From the NCBI GenBank assembly GCA_028281165.1, contig JANQKI010000231.1:1-64000 (forward strand): a DNA stretch of 64,000 bases, written 5' to 3'. Positions within the stretch are counted from its first letter, which is position 1. Each line of letters starts with the position of its first letter. This DNA is from Opitutaceae bacterium. Its GTDB lineage: Bacteria > Verrucomicrobiota > Verrucomicrobiia > Opitutales > Opitutaceae. Of this stretch, positions 43,852 to 54,392 are shown piece after piece. The notes beneath the pieces are model-generated. The model saw only the letters and a list, made by a program, of their open reading frames with translations. It was not told the DNA's origin and did no database searches. Both the position numbers and the translations under genes were made by a program.

Positions 43852-45087
43852 TTAAGCCGTGGCTTCTGCTTTCATCTGGGCCATTTGCTCTTGCAGACAT
43901 TCTTTAAATATCGCTATAGCGGCATCAATTTCAGTCTTAGTTGCGATGAGCGGAGGCAGAAATCGGACCACGTTGCCCTCAGCGGGAGGAACGATGAGAC
44001 CCTTGTCGCGACATGCTTTAACAAGAGCTAGGTTGTCACCAGAAATCTGGATACCAACTAGATAGCCTCTGCCACGAACCTCAACTATCGATTCAGGCAT
44101 TTCGTTTTGGAGAGAGTCCAAAGCGTTGATCAGGTATTCTCCGTTTAGTTTTACGTTTTCGATGATGTTTTCCTTTTCAATAGTCTCGAGGGTCGCCAAA
44201 GCAGCTGCGCAAATAAGAGGTGTACCGCCAAAAGTAGTAGCATGTGTCCCAGGAGTGAATAAATCAGCAAATTCATCATGTATCCAAATAGCTCCCACGG
44301 GAACTCCACTTCCAAGTCCCTTCGCCATGCCAATCGCATCCGGCTTTACGCCAGCATGCTCGAAGGCGAAGAACACTCCTGTTCTAGCAATGCCGCACTG
44401 GACTTCATCGAGGAGGAGGAGAACTCCTTTTTCATCACAGAGCTTTCTTAGCCCTTGAAGGAATTCGACTTCGCAAGGATGTATACCTCCTTCTCCCTGT
44501 ATCGTTTCTATAAATACAGCGGATGTTTCGTCATCAACTGCGTTGGCAAAGCTTTCCAAATTGTTCAACTCGGCAAAGACAAAGCCTGGTACAAGAGGAT
44601 GGAAGCCGTTTTGCACCTTAGGTTTAGGAGTCGCGCTCATTCCACCAAACGTTCTGCCGTGAAAAGCCTTCTCGGCGCACACGACCTTGATGCATTTGCC
44701 TTCAGCCCCTGCCTTGCGTTGACCATACAGGCGAGACAGTTTCAGTAGGCCTTCATTGGCCTCTGCTCCACTATTGCAGAAGAAGACTTTACCGTTTCCA
44801 CCCGCTTTGTCGTTAAGCTTTCTGGCTAATAACGCCTGCTTTTCGTTGCGATACAGGTTGCTGACATGCAGCAATGTTTCAGCTTGCTTCTGGATAGCAG
44901 CCGTCAAAGCAGGATGGCAATGCCCTAAGGTAGTAACGGCTAAGCCAGAGCAGAAATCCAAGTATTGATTTCCCTGATCGTCCCAAAGGTGTACGCCACG
45001 ACCGCGAACGAACGAGATTGGCGGCAATCCGTAATTGCCGAGTACATTGTCTTTGTAGAGCTGCTCGGTATCTATGTTCGCTGTCAT
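43852..45087 (-). CDS. argD: Acetylornithine aminotransferase
   Basis: A 411-aa PLP-dependent class III aminotransferase that converts N-acetylglutamate semialdehyde to N-acetylornithine. The PLP lysine lies in IGMAKGLGSGVPVGAI, and the cofactor Asp in LLLLDEVQCGIARTG. Family patterns also include FVRGRGVHLWDDQGNQYLDFCSGLAV and FCNSGAEANEGLLKLSR. It lies between argB and argF; gaps are 36 and 40 nt. Confidence 0.97.
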   Translation of the reverse strand: MTANIDTEQLYKDNVLGNYGLPPISFVRGRGVHLWDDQGNQYLDFCSGLAVTTLGHCHPALTAAIQKQAETLLHVSNLYRNEKQALLARKLNDKAGGNGKVFFCNSGAEANEGLLKLSRLYGQRKAGAEGKCIKVVCAEKAFHGRTFGGMSATPKPKVQNGFHPLVPGFVFAELNNLESFANAVDDETSAVFIETIQGEGGIHPCEVEFLQGLRKLCDEKGVLLLLDEVQCGIARTGVFFAFEHAGVKPDAIGMAKGLGSGVPVGAIWIHDEFADLFTPGTHATTFGGTPLICAAALATLETIEKENIIENVKLNGEYLINALDSLQNEMPESIVEVRGRGYLVGIQISGDNLALVKACRDKGLIVPPAEGNVVRFLPPLIATKTEIDAAIAIFKECLQEQMAQMKAEATA

Positions 45088-45123
45088 GGTTTTACTATTG
45101 TCGTGGTTTTATGGTTATAAAAA

Positions 45124-46002
45124 TCAGTGCACGATTTGCGTACCGATTCCCTCATCGGTAAAGATCTCCAATAAAAGGCTGTGGGGAAGTCTTCCGTCGA
45201 TAAAGTGAACGCGATGAACACCTGCATCCAAGGCTTTCATCGCGCTATCGATTTTAGGCAACATGCCCTGGCTAATAACACCATTCTGCTTAAGCCTAGC
45301 GACTTGGTTAGCCTTGAGGGTAGGGATCAATGTATTCACATCGTTGGGATCATTTAAAAGACCTGGTACATCGCTCATGAAGACCAGTCGCCGCGCTCTG
45401 AGGGCGCTAGCCACGCAAGCAGCAGCCACATCGGCATTCACGTTGTAGGCGTTGCCGTTCTCGTCTTCCGCAATGGGGGAAACTACTGGGGTGTATCCAT
45501 CCTTGATAGCCTTTTTAATCACTTTTGCCTTAACCGCAGTAACATTACCAACGTATCCAAGATCTACTGGCGTACCTTGAGCGTCTTGAGTTAGCTTTTC
45601 GCATTGCAAGGCGCTGTTGCCCGGGAGTCCGAGCGGTCGATCATTGCGGACTTGCAGCATTTCGCAAACCTCTGCGTTTACCTGCTTGTTGAGAACTTCC
45701 TGGACCACCTCGACCGTCGCTTCATCAGTGTAACGCAGTCCATTGACAAACCGAGCTTCCAATCCCTTAGCTTCCATAGCCCGGCTGATCGCTTTTCCTC
45801 CGCCATGGACGACAACGGCATGAATTCCTACGGCGGAAAGAAAAGCAATGTCTCCCGCAACACGCGACCGGATGACAGGATCCGGATCATCCATAAAGCT
45901 GCCTCCATATTTAATTACGAAAATCGAATTTCTAAATTCCTGAACGTAAGGTAAGGCTTCTATCAACACAGCAGCCTTGGATATGATTTCCTGCATATTC
46001 AT
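45124..46002 (-). CDS. argB: Acetylglutamate kinase
   Basis: A 292-aa amino-acid kinase family enzyme that phosphorylates N-acetylglutamate. Motifs are [13 protein letters not shown] (N-terminal Lys and GG), [31 protein letters not shown], and [30 protein letters not shown]. The N-terminal helix needed for arginine feedback in hexameric NAGKs appears present ([21 protein letters not shown]), so arginine inhibition is plausible. Only 2 nt separate it from argJ. Confidence 0.97.
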   Translation of the reverse strand: MNMQEIISKAAVLIEALPYVQEFRNSIFVIKYGGSFMDDPDPVIRSRVAGDIAFLSAVGIHAVVVHGGGKAISRAMEAKGLEARFVNGLRYTDEATVEVVQEVLNKQVNAEVCEMLQVRNDRPLGLPGNSALQCEKLTQDAQGTPVDLGYVGNVTAVKAKVIKKAIKDGYTPVVSPIAEDENGNAYNVNADVAAACVASALRARRLVFMSDVPGLLNDPNDVNTLIPTLKANQVARLKQNGVISQGMLPKIDSAMKALDAGVHRVHFIDGRLPHSLLLEIFTDEGIGTQIVH

Positions 46003-46004
46003 GG

Positions 46005-47225
46005 CTACTCGCTCATATTGAAGTTTACATATCCTTCCGTAAGATCGGTCGTTCTCAAACGGAAGCCCCCCTCGCCTAAGTTCATATTTATCTTAATTGA
46101 AAACCTCGGTTCTGAAACGATGCGTTTCCAGACCGGTTTGTTAGTCGGAACAGGAGTGCCTTTTACTAGGACAGCTGTATCCTCGTAACTGATATCGATA
46201 ATTTCTTGATCGATTTGCGCCTCAGCATAGCCAAGCGCATCCATCAATCGCCCCCAGTTCGGATCGTTGCCATACCAAGATGTTTTCACCAAAAGGGAAT
46301 TCCCGATAGCGCGAGCGATGCTCTCAGCATCCTTAACACTGGCAGCTCCCTCTATGAGAAGCTCAACCACTTTGGTAATGCACTCCCCATCGGAAACGAC
46401 TTTATCTGCTAGTGAATCGCATACTCTAAAGAGGGCGTCTTTAAAAAGGACTTCGCTTGCGGCGTTCAAGGAACAGCGGGATTGTCCGTTGGCTAGGACG
46501 AGAACAGTGTCATTCGTGCTCATATCACCATCAACGGTGATAGCATTAAAGGTCGATTGCACCACTTCACTCAATACGCTCTGCAGCTGACTCGAATCAG
46601 CCTGGATGTCGGTAGTGATGAAGGCTAGCATGGTTGCCATGTTTGGCTGGATCATTCCCGCCCCTTTGGCGACTCCTGAAACAGTTACCTGATTTCCGTC
46701 AAATCGGAACGAAGCTGTACAAGTTTTTGGCTTAGTATCCGAGGTAAGAATACTTTGAGCAAAACCAGATCCTACAGTCGCTCCATTTCTGATCGCTTCT
46801 CCAGATGAACTAATGGCTTCCTTGATGGAATCGATGGGAAGCAGGTCTCCAATTCTTCCAGTCGAGCAAACAAAGAAGCTATCAGCCGGAGCCAGGCAGG
46901 CCTCCTCAGCCGTTTTCTGCATCGCGATCGCGTCTTTTTTGCCCTGCTCGCCTGTACAAGCATTCGCATTGCCGCTATTCACCACAATCCCATGCACCGG
47001 GGTGTCCAATTTCAGGATACGCTGGCATTGTAAAACGGGAGCGGCCTTGACCGCATTTTTAGTAAAAACGCCTGCTGCCGAGCAGGGGGGTCTTGAAAAA
47101 AGCAATCCTGTATCCAGTCTATGGTCCTTCTTCTTTCTCACATCGGCGTGGCTAGCCGCTGCATAGAATCCCTTTGGATCCGTAATACTGGCTGCATCTT
47201 CCTGAAAATGTATATCGTTAGACAT
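46005..47225 (-). CDS. argJ: Bifunctional glutamate N-acetyltransferase / ornithine acetyltransferase
   Basis: A 406-aa ArgJ that moves the acetyl group from acetylornithine to glutamate, closing the cyclic arginine pathway. The self-cleavage and nucleophile Thr is in [19 protein letters not shown]. Other motifs are [36 protein letters not shown] and the C-terminal [16 protein letters not shown] at 47225 is chosen; an in-frame start at 47255 would overlap argC. Its presence explains the lack of argA or argE in the cluster. Confidence 0.97.
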   Translation of the reverse strand: MSNDIHFQEDAASITDPKGFYAAASHADVRKKKDHRLDTGLLFSRPPCSAAGVFTKNAVKAAPVLQCQRILKLDTPVHGIVVNSGNANACTGEQGKKDAIAMQKTAEEACLAPADSFFVCSTGRIGDLLPIDSIKEAISSSGEAIRNGATVGSGFAQSILTSDTKPKTCTASFRFDGNQVTVSGVAKGAGMIQPNMATMLAFITTDIQADSSQLQSVLSEVVQSTFNAITVDGDMSTNDTVLVLANGQSRCSLNAASEVLFKDALFRVCDSLADKVVSDGECITKVVELLIEGAASVKDAESIARAIGNSLLVKTSWYGNDPNWGRLMDALGYAEAQIDQEIIDISYEDTAVLVKGTPVPTNKPVWKRIVSEPRFSIKINMNLGEGGFRLRTTDLTEGYVNFNMSE

Positions 47226-47227
47226 GA

Positions 47228-48250
47228 TTATTGCAGCCCTGTCGTTTCGTCCCAACCTTGCCAGAGATTCATAATCTGAATACCCTGCCCACTGGCACCC
47301 TTCATGAGATTGTCTTCGGCCGACATGATGACGAAATTGCCAGTCCGATCATCTTTTACCGCCGAAATGTCGACTCGATTGGTTCCAACTGTCGGCGAAG
47401 TTTGCGGAAGTTGCCCTGACTCAAGCAAATATACAAATGGCCGATCAGAGTAAGCGTCCTGCCAACACTGATACAGGTCTTCAATAGAGCTACTGCCAGC
47501 CGGAACGGTGATAGTCGTAACAATACCCCTCTTCATAGGAACGAGATGAGGACTGAACTGAATAACCACGTCGCCTTGGCCGGCCTGGCAAAGTTGCTCT
47601 TCGATTTCGGAAAGATGCCGGTGTTTGGGAATCGAATACGGCTTCGCATTTTCCGTTACCTCGCAGAAGATAAAGTCCTCATGCGCTTTCCTGCCTGCCC
47701 CGCTCGCCCCACTGACCGAATTCACGACAATGTGCTCCTTGCCAATTACACTTCCTCTTAGTAGTGGAAATACTGGTACAAGAATAGTCGTAGGGTAACA
47801 GCCGGGGATAGCGTTGATAGGTTTCTCTTGCCAGCCATCCGGCGTTATTTCCGGCAGTACATATTGCGCTTGTTGTAGGAGATCGGGATCTGGATGGGGA
47901 CCGTAAAACTCCTCGTATTTTAAGGAATTAGCTGTCCGGTAATCCGCGCTGACATCGAAAACTTTCTTGCCAGCATCAACTAGGGGCCGAGCGTACTCGG
48001 TAGCCGTACCATGGGGCACCGCTAGAAAGAAGCAGTCGATATCGTCTCGAGCGGCAAGGGCCTGAGGATCCGAAAGCTCGAAAACCATATCATCCAAAAC
48101 GCCGCGCAGGCCTGGGATGACCTGGCTAACGACTTGCCCATCTTTTGATCGCGAAGTAACCGTTTTCAGGTTCGCCTTGGGATGATTGGCAAGCAGCTTG
48201 ACAAGCGTGTCCCCGATATAACCAGTGGCTCCTACGACTGCTACATTCAT
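47228..48250 (-). CDS. argC: N-acetyl-gamma-glutamyl-phosphate reductase
   Basis: A 340-aa NADPH-dependent reductase, first gene of the arginine operon. The dinucleotide motif is VVGATGYIGDTLVKLL at the N-terminus. The catalytic Cys is in AIPGCYPTTILVPVFPL, and HRHLSEIEEQL plus FSPHLVPMKRGIVTTI follow. The 157-nt upstream gap holds the rpsI terminator and must hold the operon promoter. I see no clear ARG box in it. Confidence 0.97.
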   Translation of the reverse strand: MNVAVVGATGYIGDTLVKLLANHPKANLKTVTSRSKDGQVVSQVIPGLRGVLDDMVFELSDPQALAARDDIDCFFLAVPHGTATEYARPLVDAGKKVFDVSADYRTANSLKYEEFYGPHPDPDLLQQAQYVLPEITPDGWQEKPINAIPGCYPTTILVPVFPLLRGSVIGKEHIVVNSVSGASGAGRKAHEDFIFCEVTENAKPYSIPKHRHLSEIEEQLCQAGQGDVVIQFSPHLVPMKRGIVTTITVPAGSSSIEDLYQCWQDAYSDRPFVYLLESGQLPQTSPTVGTNRVDISAVKDDRTGNFVIMSAEDNLMKGASGQGIQIMNLWQGWDETTGLQ

Positions 48251-48345
48251 GAGTTGAAAAATTTAGAGGTTAAAAGCGGCTGCAAAAGATTGCGACTGCC
48301 TTACTGTGAGAGATTGAAAATGTGATAATGCGTTATGTGAAAATA

Positions 48346-48382
48346 AAAAGCCCCCTATGGCAGTTAACCAAAGAGGGCTTTT
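48346..48382 (-). terminator. Terminator of the rplM-rpsI operon
   Basis: AAAAGCCCCCT and AGAGGGCTTTT pair with one mismatch around a loop of about 15 nt. On the minus strand the stem ends in a run of T. It lies 26 nt after the rpsI stop and ahead of argC. Confidence 0.8.
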
Positions 48383-48407
48383 AGGAAAAATTCTTGGATG
48401 ATGCGCG

Positions 48408-48806
48408 TTAACGCTTCGAGAATTGGAATTTCTTGCGCGCCCCTGGCTGACCTGCCTTTTTTCGCTCCTTCATTCGAGGATCACGAGTAAGGTGACCGGC
48501 TTGCTTCAAGACCGTTCGCAATTCAGGATCAAACTTTAGCAACGCCCGAGCAATGCCGTGGGCAACAGCGCCAGCTTGGCCACTGTTTCCGCCGCCATCA
48601 ACGCGAACGCTTACATCAAATTTATCGGCAGCTTCGGCCGTTTGAAGAGGGAGTAGCGCTGTTCTAGAAAAATTCTCGTGGGAGAAGAATGCGTCTTTAT
48701 CACGTCCGTTAATCGCGATCTTGCCAGAGCCTTCCTTGAGACGCACCCGAGCGACCGCCGTTTTGCGACGTCCTGTGCCTAGAAATGTATCTGTTTCGGC
48801 TGCCAT
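48408..48806 (-). CDS. rpsI: 30S ribosomal protein S9
   Basis: A 132-aa ribosomal protein. The N-terminus has [16 protein letters not shown], and the C-terminus is the strongly basic tail [27 protein letters not shown] that reaches the P-site tRNA. It is the second gene of the conserved rplM-rpsI operon, 15 nt after rplM. Confidence 0.98.
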   Translation of the reverse strand: MAAETDTFLGTGRRKTAVARVRLKEGSGKIAINGRDKDAFFSHENFSRTALLPLQTAEAADKFDVSVRVDGGGNSGQAGAVAHGIARALLKFDPELRTVLKQAGHLTRDPRMKERKKAGQPGARKKFQFSKR

Positions 48807-48821
48807 GAGTAAAAGAGTTTA

Positions 48822-49250
48822 TTAAACGGAAATTGCTTCAGGATTTTGAGCCTCGTGAGGATGTTCTTCGCCAGCATAGACTTTGAGCTTCGTCATCATT
48901 TTTTTAGCCAAGCGATTCTTCGGCAGCATTCCTTTTACGGCATGCTTGATGACGAAATCGGGCTGGCGCTCCTGCATTTGTGCAACGCTGCGGTAGCTTT
49001 CGCCTCCAACGTAGCCACTGTAGAACATGTACTGCTTTTGGTCATTCTTCTTTCCGGTGAGAACGATTTTATCCGCATTGATCACCACAACGAAGGCGCC
49101 CGTATCTACGTGAGGGGTGTAAGTCGCCTTATCACGGCCTCTGAGGAGATTGGCGATTTTAACAGACAGACGACCCAGAACCTGATCCTTCGCATCGATC
49201 AGGTACCATTTGCGTTCTGCTGTTTCCTTTTTGGCAACGAATGTTTTCAT
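48822..49250 (-). CDS. rplM: 50S ribosomal protein L13
   Basis: A 142-aa ribosomal protein with the family patterns [53 protein letters not shown] and [36 protein letters not shown] at 49250 gives the standard L13 N-terminus; an in-frame start at 49277 would add nine residues without family support. Confidence 0.98.
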   Translation of the reverse strand: MKTFVAKKETAERKWYLIDAKDQVLGRLSVKIANLLRGRDKATYTPHVDTGAFVVVINADKIVLTGKKNDQKQYMFYSGYVGGESYRSVAQMQERQPDFVIKHAVKGMLPKNRLAKKMMTKLKVYAGEEHPHEAQNPEAISV

Positions 49251-49358
49251 CGGAATTCGAGAAAAAGAGGAAAACACCTACGCTAGGCTTGAGGCATGTC
49301 AACGCTTTTAACGGGAATTCTTGGCTTTCTCGAAACGTCGCAATTTAGGATGTAAAAA

Positions 49359-49385
49359 GCCCTGCGCCGATAACCAGCGCAGGGC
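49359..49385 (-). terminator. Terminator of the TorF-like porin gene
   Basis: A perfect 9-bp GC-rich stem, GCCCTGCGC/GCGCAGGGC, has a 9-nt loop. On the minus strand it is followed by TTTTTACA. It lies 28 nt after the stop of the porin gene at 49414. Confidence 0.88.
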
Positions 49386-49413
49386 GAAAAAATGAATAAC
49401 GGAGTTAAGTGGA

Positions 49414-50109
49414 CTAGAAGCCGTAAGTCACAGAAGCTGTGCCGAAGAAATGACTGTCTTCGCCAAGGCTTGAGTCGTCATGATCCGCATAATGAGCCCC
49501 GAGAGAAAGCACTGTGTTGTCATTTAACTGAATAGGCACCACGAGATCTACTCCATAGTAAGTGTAGTCAGCGTCACCGGCATCATCATCCTGAACGGTA
49601 CCGACGTAACCACCGATATCCAGGCTAGCGATATCGCTGAGATACACACTGTAGCCTCCTGATGCTTCCAAAGTAAACGTATCCAAATCGAAATCGCGGA
49701 AGAGGGTAAGCCCAGTGGAGAAACCGTTCTCCATTTCGTGGGTTACTCCCAGGAATGCTTCCGCTGTGTTCTCGGCGTTTGGATACGTGTAGACGGTGAG
49801 ACCGAAATCAAGAGCAGTTGAGTCGTTTAGAGCCATTCCACGACCAAAAACAATATCAATCTCGTCATCGAAAAAATCAGGCGAGCCACGGTTCTCTTGG
49901 GGGAGAGCGGCCCAAACACTGATGTAATAATCATCCATCTCTAATTGAACCGAGGGATGAATCGTTAGGTCTCCAAGCTGTACTCCGCGAAACACGTACT
50001 TGGATGCTACGGTTGCATCAAAAGTGACAGTGAGATCCTGAGCCGAAGCCGTATAATTTGCGAAAAAACCAGCCACGAGAGCTAGCAGGGTTGTTAGTTT
50101 CGTCTTCAT
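49414..50109 (-). CDS. TorF-family putative porin
   Basis: A 231-aa outer-membrane protein. A signal peptide (LLALVAGFFANYTASAQ) precedes a beta-barrel region with the family pattern VTFDATVASKYVFRGVQLGDLTIHPSVQL near its start. It ends in FFGTASVTYGF, with a C-terminal Phe typical of BAM substrates. The short length and the many acidic loops fit the TorF family. Monocistronic, with its own terminator. Substrate unknown. Confidence 0.9.
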   Translation of the reverse strand: MKTKLTTLLALVAGFFANYTASAQDLTVTFDATVASKYVFRGVQLGDLTIHPSVQLEMDDYYISVWAALPQENRGSPDFFDDEIDIVFGRGMALNDSTALDFGLTVYTYPNAENTAEAFLGVTHEMENGFSTGLTLFRDFDLDTFTLEASGGYSVYLSDIASLDIGGYVGTVQDDDAGDADYTYYGVDLVVPIQLNDNTVLSLGAHYADHDDSSLGEDSHFFGTASVTYGF

Positions 50110-50286
50110 TTAACTTTTAGTTTTCTAGTTGTAGTTTGATAAGTTGAACATGAAACACGAATTCCCAGCAGACTATATTGCCAGTTGGGCTCTAACAAGA
50201 ATTATCTTTTTCCTGAATGTTTCATTCAACCATCAGCCAGGGACCACTGAAATCCCGGCTAGTTTCAAGAAGAAAGCGAAATTGCC

Positions 50287-50661
50287 ATGTCATTAACCAA
50301 AGTTTCCAGTTTACTGGCTATATTAGGAATCGCGTTGGGGGCTTTTGGAGCCCATGCTCTGAGGGATAGGCTCCTTGCCACTGGATCAACAGACACTTGG
50401 GAAACTGCCGTCTTTTACCACCTGGTCCATGCCATCGCCTTGTTCTGCGTGGGGTTGCTTCCCGCCGAGAAGATCAACCGTCCTGTCCGCTGGGCAGCCC
50501 GACTCTGGATCGGCGGTATCGCGCTTTTTAGCGGATCGCTGTATCTGCTGGCTCTCTTCAAATGGTCATTCATGGGCCCAATCACGCCTATTGGCGGACT
50601 ACTATTCATGGCTGGTTGGGCAATACTGCTATTTTCCAAAGCAGGCGTACCTAAGCTCTAA
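50287..50661 (+). CDS. DUF423 membrane protein
   Basis: A 124-aa inner-membrane protein with four hydrophobic helices. The DUF423/YgdD family patterns are ILGIALGAFGAHALRDRL, WETAVFYHLVHAIALF, LFSGSLYLLAL and ITPIGGLLFMAGWAIL. Function of the family is unknown. Its stop overlaps the start of the cca gene by 1 nt (TAATG), so the two are coupled. Confidence 0.93.
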   Translation: MSLTKVSSLLAILGIALGAFGAHALRDRLLATGSTDTWETAVFYHLVHAIALFCVGLLPAEKINRPVRWAARLWIGGIALFSGSLYLLALFKWSFMGPITPIGGLLFMAGWAILLFSKAGVPKL

Positions 50662-52139
50662 TGCTCGAGACTCCAATTTCACACCCTTTCAAACTCGACA
50701 TACCTGAAGGGCTTAATCGAGCGATTAAGGCGTTGCAGGAAAAGAAAGCTCGTTGTCGCATTGTCGGAGGATCTATACGCGACGCGCTTCTTGACATCCA
50801 GCCGCACGATTTTGACATCGAGGTTTACGGACTAGATCTCGAGTCGATTCAAGCCGTTTTGTCACGCTTAGGAAAGACTAGCCAAGTTGGCAAATCTTTC
50901 TGTGTCGTTAAATTTTGGATAGATAGAAAGGAATACGATTTCAGTATCCCAAGGATGGAGACAAAGACGGGATCCGGGCATCGAGGATTCACAGTCCATT
51001 GGGATATCGCTATGGATGAAAGCCGAGCCCTGGAGAGACGCGACTTTACCATAAACGCCTTGATGTACGATCCCCAAAGGAAAGTCATCATAGACTACTT
51101 TGGAGGTTTACGAGATCTAGAAGAAAAGAAACTCAAACACATCAGTTTGGCGTTCAAAGAGGATCCCTTGCGCGTAATGCGAGCCGTTCAATTTGCAGGA
51201 CGCTACGGTTTGTCATTAGATTTGGATACAGCCGCAATCTGTAGAGACATGAAGGACGAATTTTGGACCCTGCCCAAAGAGAGAATTTGGGGTGAATGGC
51301 AAAAATGGGCAATGAAATCGGAAAAGCCGTCTCTCGGACTGAACGTATTGAAAGAATCAGGATGGATAGTCTTCTTTCCGGAGCTCAACAGCTTGCTTCG
51401 CCTTCCCCAAGATCCTGAATGGCATCCTGAAGGGGATGTCTGGACGCATGTGGGTCATTGTGTCGACGCTTTGGTTGGCGAAACGGATTGGGTCAGCAAG
51501 GAAGCAAACGATCGTTGTGTTTTACTTATGGCAGTACTAATGCACGACCTCGGAAAAGCTACATGCACGCGTTTCGCGGAAAGACATGGCCAGTTGCGTT
51601 GGATCAGTCCAGGCCACGATCAGGCAAGCGTTGGTTTGAGCGAAACTCTATTAGAGAAGATGGGAGCTCCCAAAGCAGTCATTAGTCGTGTTGCTAAACT
51701 TGTCGGAAACCACCATTTTCTCAATGCCTTTAAGAAAGAAGCGCCCAGCAGCGCTAGTATGAGACGGCTTGCGCGTCGGCTCCATCCAGCGACTATAGGA
51801 GAGCTCGAACTAGTGATGATAGCGGACCACTTGGGTAGACCGCCCCTGAAGTCCGAATCCCAAGCCAAGCGGCTTAGATGCTTCGCGGAAAAGGCTGAGG
51901 AACTGAAAATCGAAGAATCCGTTCCGGAAAATATCTTGAAAGGCAGACACCTGATCGAGCTTGGCTTGGAGCCAAGCAAATCGTTCAAGGCGTTATTGAC
52001 TCAAGCTTACGAAGCCCAACTCGACGGAGCATTCGACAATGAAGAAGAAGCCAAGGTCTGGGCCAGATCGTATCTGGAAAAAACTGACAAAGACAAGAAC
52101 GGCAGCGACACAAAGCCCGTTCAGGACAATTTATCCTGA
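50661..52139 (+). CDS. cca: CCA-adding-type tRNA nucleotidyltransferase with HD domain
   Basis: A 492-aa class II polynucleotidyltransferase. The catalytic pocket is in [27 protein letters not shown] (GGxxRD and DxD-type residues). The family motif [13 protein letters not shown] and the [19 protein letters not shown] segment follow. A C-terminal HD domain is visible ([18 protein letters not shown]), as in the bacterial multifunctional type. The window's tRNA-Gly gene already encodes CCA, so repair may be its main job. Its last 19 nt overlap the convergent transaldolase gene. Confidence 0.93.
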   Translation: MLETPISHPFKLDIPEGLNRAIKALQEKKARCRIVGGSIRDALLDIQPHDFDIEVYGLDLESIQAVLSRLGKTSQVGKSFCVVKFWIDRKEYDFSIPRMETKTGSGHRGFTVHWDIAMDESRALERRDFTINALMYDPQRKVIIDYFGGLRDLEEKKLKHISLAFKEDPLRVMRAVQFAGRYGLSLDLDTAAICRDMKDEFWTLPKERIWGEWQKWAMKSEKPSLGLNVLKESGWIVFFPELNSLLRLPQDPEWHPEGDVWTHVGHCVDALVGETDWVSKEANDRCVLLMAVLMHDLGKATCTRFAERHGQLRWISPGHDQASVGLSETLLEKMGAPKAVISRVAKLVGNHHFLNAFKKEAPSSASMRRLARRLHPATIGELELVMIADHLGRPPLKSESQAKRLRCFAEKAEELKIEESVPENILKGRHLIELGLEPSKSFKALLTQAYEAQLDGAFDNEEEAKVWARSYLEKTDKDKNGSDTKPVQDNLS

Positions 52140-53095
52140 ATCATTCTTTCCAGTTTCACAATATCCGCTGCAAAAGCTCGAATGCCTTCCGCTGTTTTTT
52201 CCGTAGCCATCGCATCCTCATTGAACAGCCAGCGAAATTTGTTTTCGTCGTATTCAATTTTCTCTATACTTGAGATTTGGGAGGCTTCGATACTGAGCTT
52301 TCGTTCGATTGGATCGCTGGAAGATTGCAGCTCGCCAAGGAGGTTGGGAGAAATAGTGAGAAGATCGCACCCCGCCAATTCGATGATTTGGCCCTTATTG
52401 CGGAAACTTGCCCCCATGACTTCCGTATTGTATCCAAATCTCTTATAATAATCGTAGATTCCTTGGACGGACTGCACGCCAGGATCGTTTGCGCCCTGGT
52501 ATTCTTCGCCAGTCTTGTTTTTGAACCAATCGTAAATACGACCAACGAATGGGGAAATCAAAGTTACTTTGGCTTCCGCGCAATGAACCGCTTGGATAAG
52601 AGAAAACAGAAGCGTAAGATTACAGTGAATACCATCCTCCTCGAGCCGCTTGGCAGCATTGATGCCTTCCCAAGTGGAAGCGATCTTGATGAGTATGCGA
52701 CTCCGATCAACGCCTTTGGATTCGTAGAGGGAAATGATCTCGCGAGCTTTTTCTATGGTTCTCTGAGTATCAAACGACAAACGGGCATCGACTTCGGTTG
52801 AAACGCGCCCTGGAATGATATTGAGAATCTCGATACCAAAGCGAACCAGCAAATCGGAAATAATGGCATCGATCAGAGCCTGGCCAGAGTGGCCGGAACC
52901 AGCTTGGGAGGCTACCGATTCATCCACCAAAGCCGCATATTCCTCTTTTTGAGCGGCTTTTAGGATTAGAGAGGGGTTGGTCGTAGCATCTTGTGGCTCG
53001 AATTCTCTAAACGACTGGAAATCGCCAGTATCGGCCACAACGGTTGTGAACTGTTTCAACTGGTCGAGTTCTGATCGGGTAGTTACATCTGCCAT
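52121..53095 (-). CDS. tal: Transaldolase (TalB type)
   Basis: A 324-aa pentose phosphate enzyme. The N-terminus has [30 protein letters not shown], typical of the TalA/TalB class. The Schiff-base Lys is in [34 protein letters not shown], and [16 protein letters not shown] follows. Full length. It converges on cca with a 19-nt overlap and is divergent from the SIS gene at 53250. Confidence 0.97.
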   Translation of the reverse strand: MADVTTRSELDQLKQFTTVVADTGDFQSFREFEPQDATTNPSLILKAAQKEEYAALVDESVASQAGSGHSGQALIDAIISDLLVRFGIEILNIIPGRVSTEVDARLSFDTQRTIEKAREIISLYESKGVDRSRILIKIASTWEGINAAKRLEEDGIHCNLTLLFSLIQAVHCAEAKVTLISPFVGRIYDWFKNKTGEEYQGANDPGVQSVQGIYDYYKRFGYNTEVMGASFRNKGQIIELAGCDLLTISPNLLGELQSSSDPIERKLSIEASQISSIEKIEYDENKFRWLFNEDAMATEKTAEGIRAFAADIVKLERMIQDKLS

Positions 53096-53249
53096 AATTT
53101 CTCTAAATTAGGGCAAGTAAAAACCATACGCGAGAATCTGTCGATGGCAAATTGTGGGCATATGACGTTATAAGATCGTGTCGGCGCGACATGAAATCGA
53201 TTGCAGATTGTTGACCTCTACCGAGCTATCCTTCAAGCATGGCTGAGAA

Positions 53250-53972
53250 ATGCTGAAGGAAACCTATCTTGAAAAGGCAACTCAGTTGCTGGACCGCGTT
53301 TACCAGAAGAATCGAGCGACCATTGAAAAACTGGGGCCACTTATGGCCGAATCAGTCGCTCAAAAGGGAGTCATACACACCTTCGGCAGCGGGCATTCGG
53401 AGATAATCGGGCGAGAAATGGTGGGACGCGCTGGAGGTTTAGTTTGTGTTAGCGCTATTTTGGATACAACAGGTGGCTTTGTTGAAAACGTCATCGGCTA
53501 TGGCAGAAAATTGGCCGAGCGTTATGATCGCAATCATGGACTTAAGGAAGGCGAATTTATAATCGTGATCTCGAACTCAGGGAAAAACTGTTCCCCTATA
53601 GAAATTGCTGAATACGCAAAAGAAAAAGGGCTTCACGTAATTGGAATGACGTCCATGGAGATGACCCAACAAGTGAATACAACGCATCCAAGTGGAAAGA
53701 GGTTGTATGAGATTGCTGATTACACGCTAGATAATTGCGGTATGATGGGAGATGCTATTGTCACCTTGCCTTCCGGCTCACAGTCAGCAGGACCTACCTC
53801 CACAATGGCTGGCGCCTTGCTAATCAATCTACTGCAAATGGAAATCCTGGAAAATTTGCATAAAAACGGTCAATCAGCTCCCTTGCTAAAGAGCCAAAAT
53901 ATCGATGGCGCTATGGAGCAGAATATTGAATTAGCTCGTGGCTACCAGGGACGTCTAAGCAAGCCGTTGTAG
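53250..53972 (+). CDS. SIS-domain protein (UPF0309 type)
   Basis: A 240-aa sugar isomerase (SIS) fold protein. Phosphosugar-binding motifs are THTFGSGHSEIIGREM-like at ~45-60 (read here as HTFGSGHSEIIGREM), IVISNSGKNCSPIEIAEYAKEKGLHVIGMTS, and MMGDAIVTLPSGSQSAGPTSTMAGALLINLLQ. UPF0309 proteins are presumed to bind phosphosugars such as sugar-amine phosphates; the substrate is unknown. No other sugar gene is adjacent. Confidence 0.88.
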   Translation: MLKETYLEKATQLLDRVYQKNRATIEKLGPLMAESVAQKGVIHTFGSGHSEIIGREMVGRAGGLVCVSAILDTTGGFVENVIGYGRKLAERYDRNHGLKEGEFIIVISNSGKNCSPIEIAEYAKEKGLHVIGMTSMEMTQQVNTTHPSGKRLYEIADYTLDNCGMMGDAIVTLPSGSQSAGPTSTMAGALLINLLQMEILENLHKNGQSAPLLKSQNIDGAMEQNIELARGYQGRLSKPL

Positions 53973-54034
53973 TCGCCCAAAGCTTGCGGAGCGAGGGAAA
54001 ATTGGTAAATTTTATTTACCCCGTACACACTGCC

Positions 54035-54391
54035 ATGTTTCAAGTCACCTTCAGCAAGCAATGTCTTACAGAATTGCAAAAGCTCAGTACCTTAAAGCAA
54101 ATGGAGGTGATTGAGCCGCTGAGCTCGTTGACGGAAAACCAGATAAATAAGCCTTCCGAGCCCTTGGGAGCTTTTAATAGGGAGGGACGAATGGTGTATC
54201 GGCTTCGTTCAGGAGATTACCGTCTTTATTTCGAGCGAGATGATTCAACGCTTCACGCTATTTGCATTCTGCATCGGAATTCGCTTACCGACTTCATTTA
54301 TCGTACCAAGCTCCCCATTACAGAAGAGCAGCTTATCGAACAACATTCGTCCTTCTGGAAGTATTTGGATACGTTAAAGCGATCAAATTGA
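54035..54391 (+). CDS. RelE/ParE-like protein, no antitoxin partner seen
   Basis: A 118-aa protein whose first ~90 residues match the RelE fold: MFQVTFSKQCLTELQKLSTLKQMEVIEPLSSLTENQI, then GRMVYRLRSGDYRLYFERDDSTLHAICILHRNSLTDFIYR. The basic and aromatic C-terminal strand of RelE toxins is present. A C-terminal extension of ~25 residues (EEQLIEQHSSFWKYLDTLKRSN) is unusual. ATG at 54035 is preferred over an in-frame ATG at 53984. No antitoxin gene lies on either side; the gene ends 1 nt before the pssA start. It may be a domesticated RelE-fold protein rather than an active toxin. Confidence 0.8.
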   Translation: MFQVTFSKQCLTELQKLSTLKQMEVIEPLSSLTENQINKPSEPLGAFNREGRMVYRLRSGDYRLYFERDDSTLHAICILHRNSLTDFIYRTKLPITEEQLIEQHSSFWKYLDTLKRSN

Positions 54392-54392
54392 T

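Noticed and set aside
50214-50228. Small palindrome TGAATG-TTT-CATTCA between the porin and DUF423 genes
   Set aside because: Six-bp arms in AT-rich DNA are expected by chance. No second copy or regulator points to an operator.
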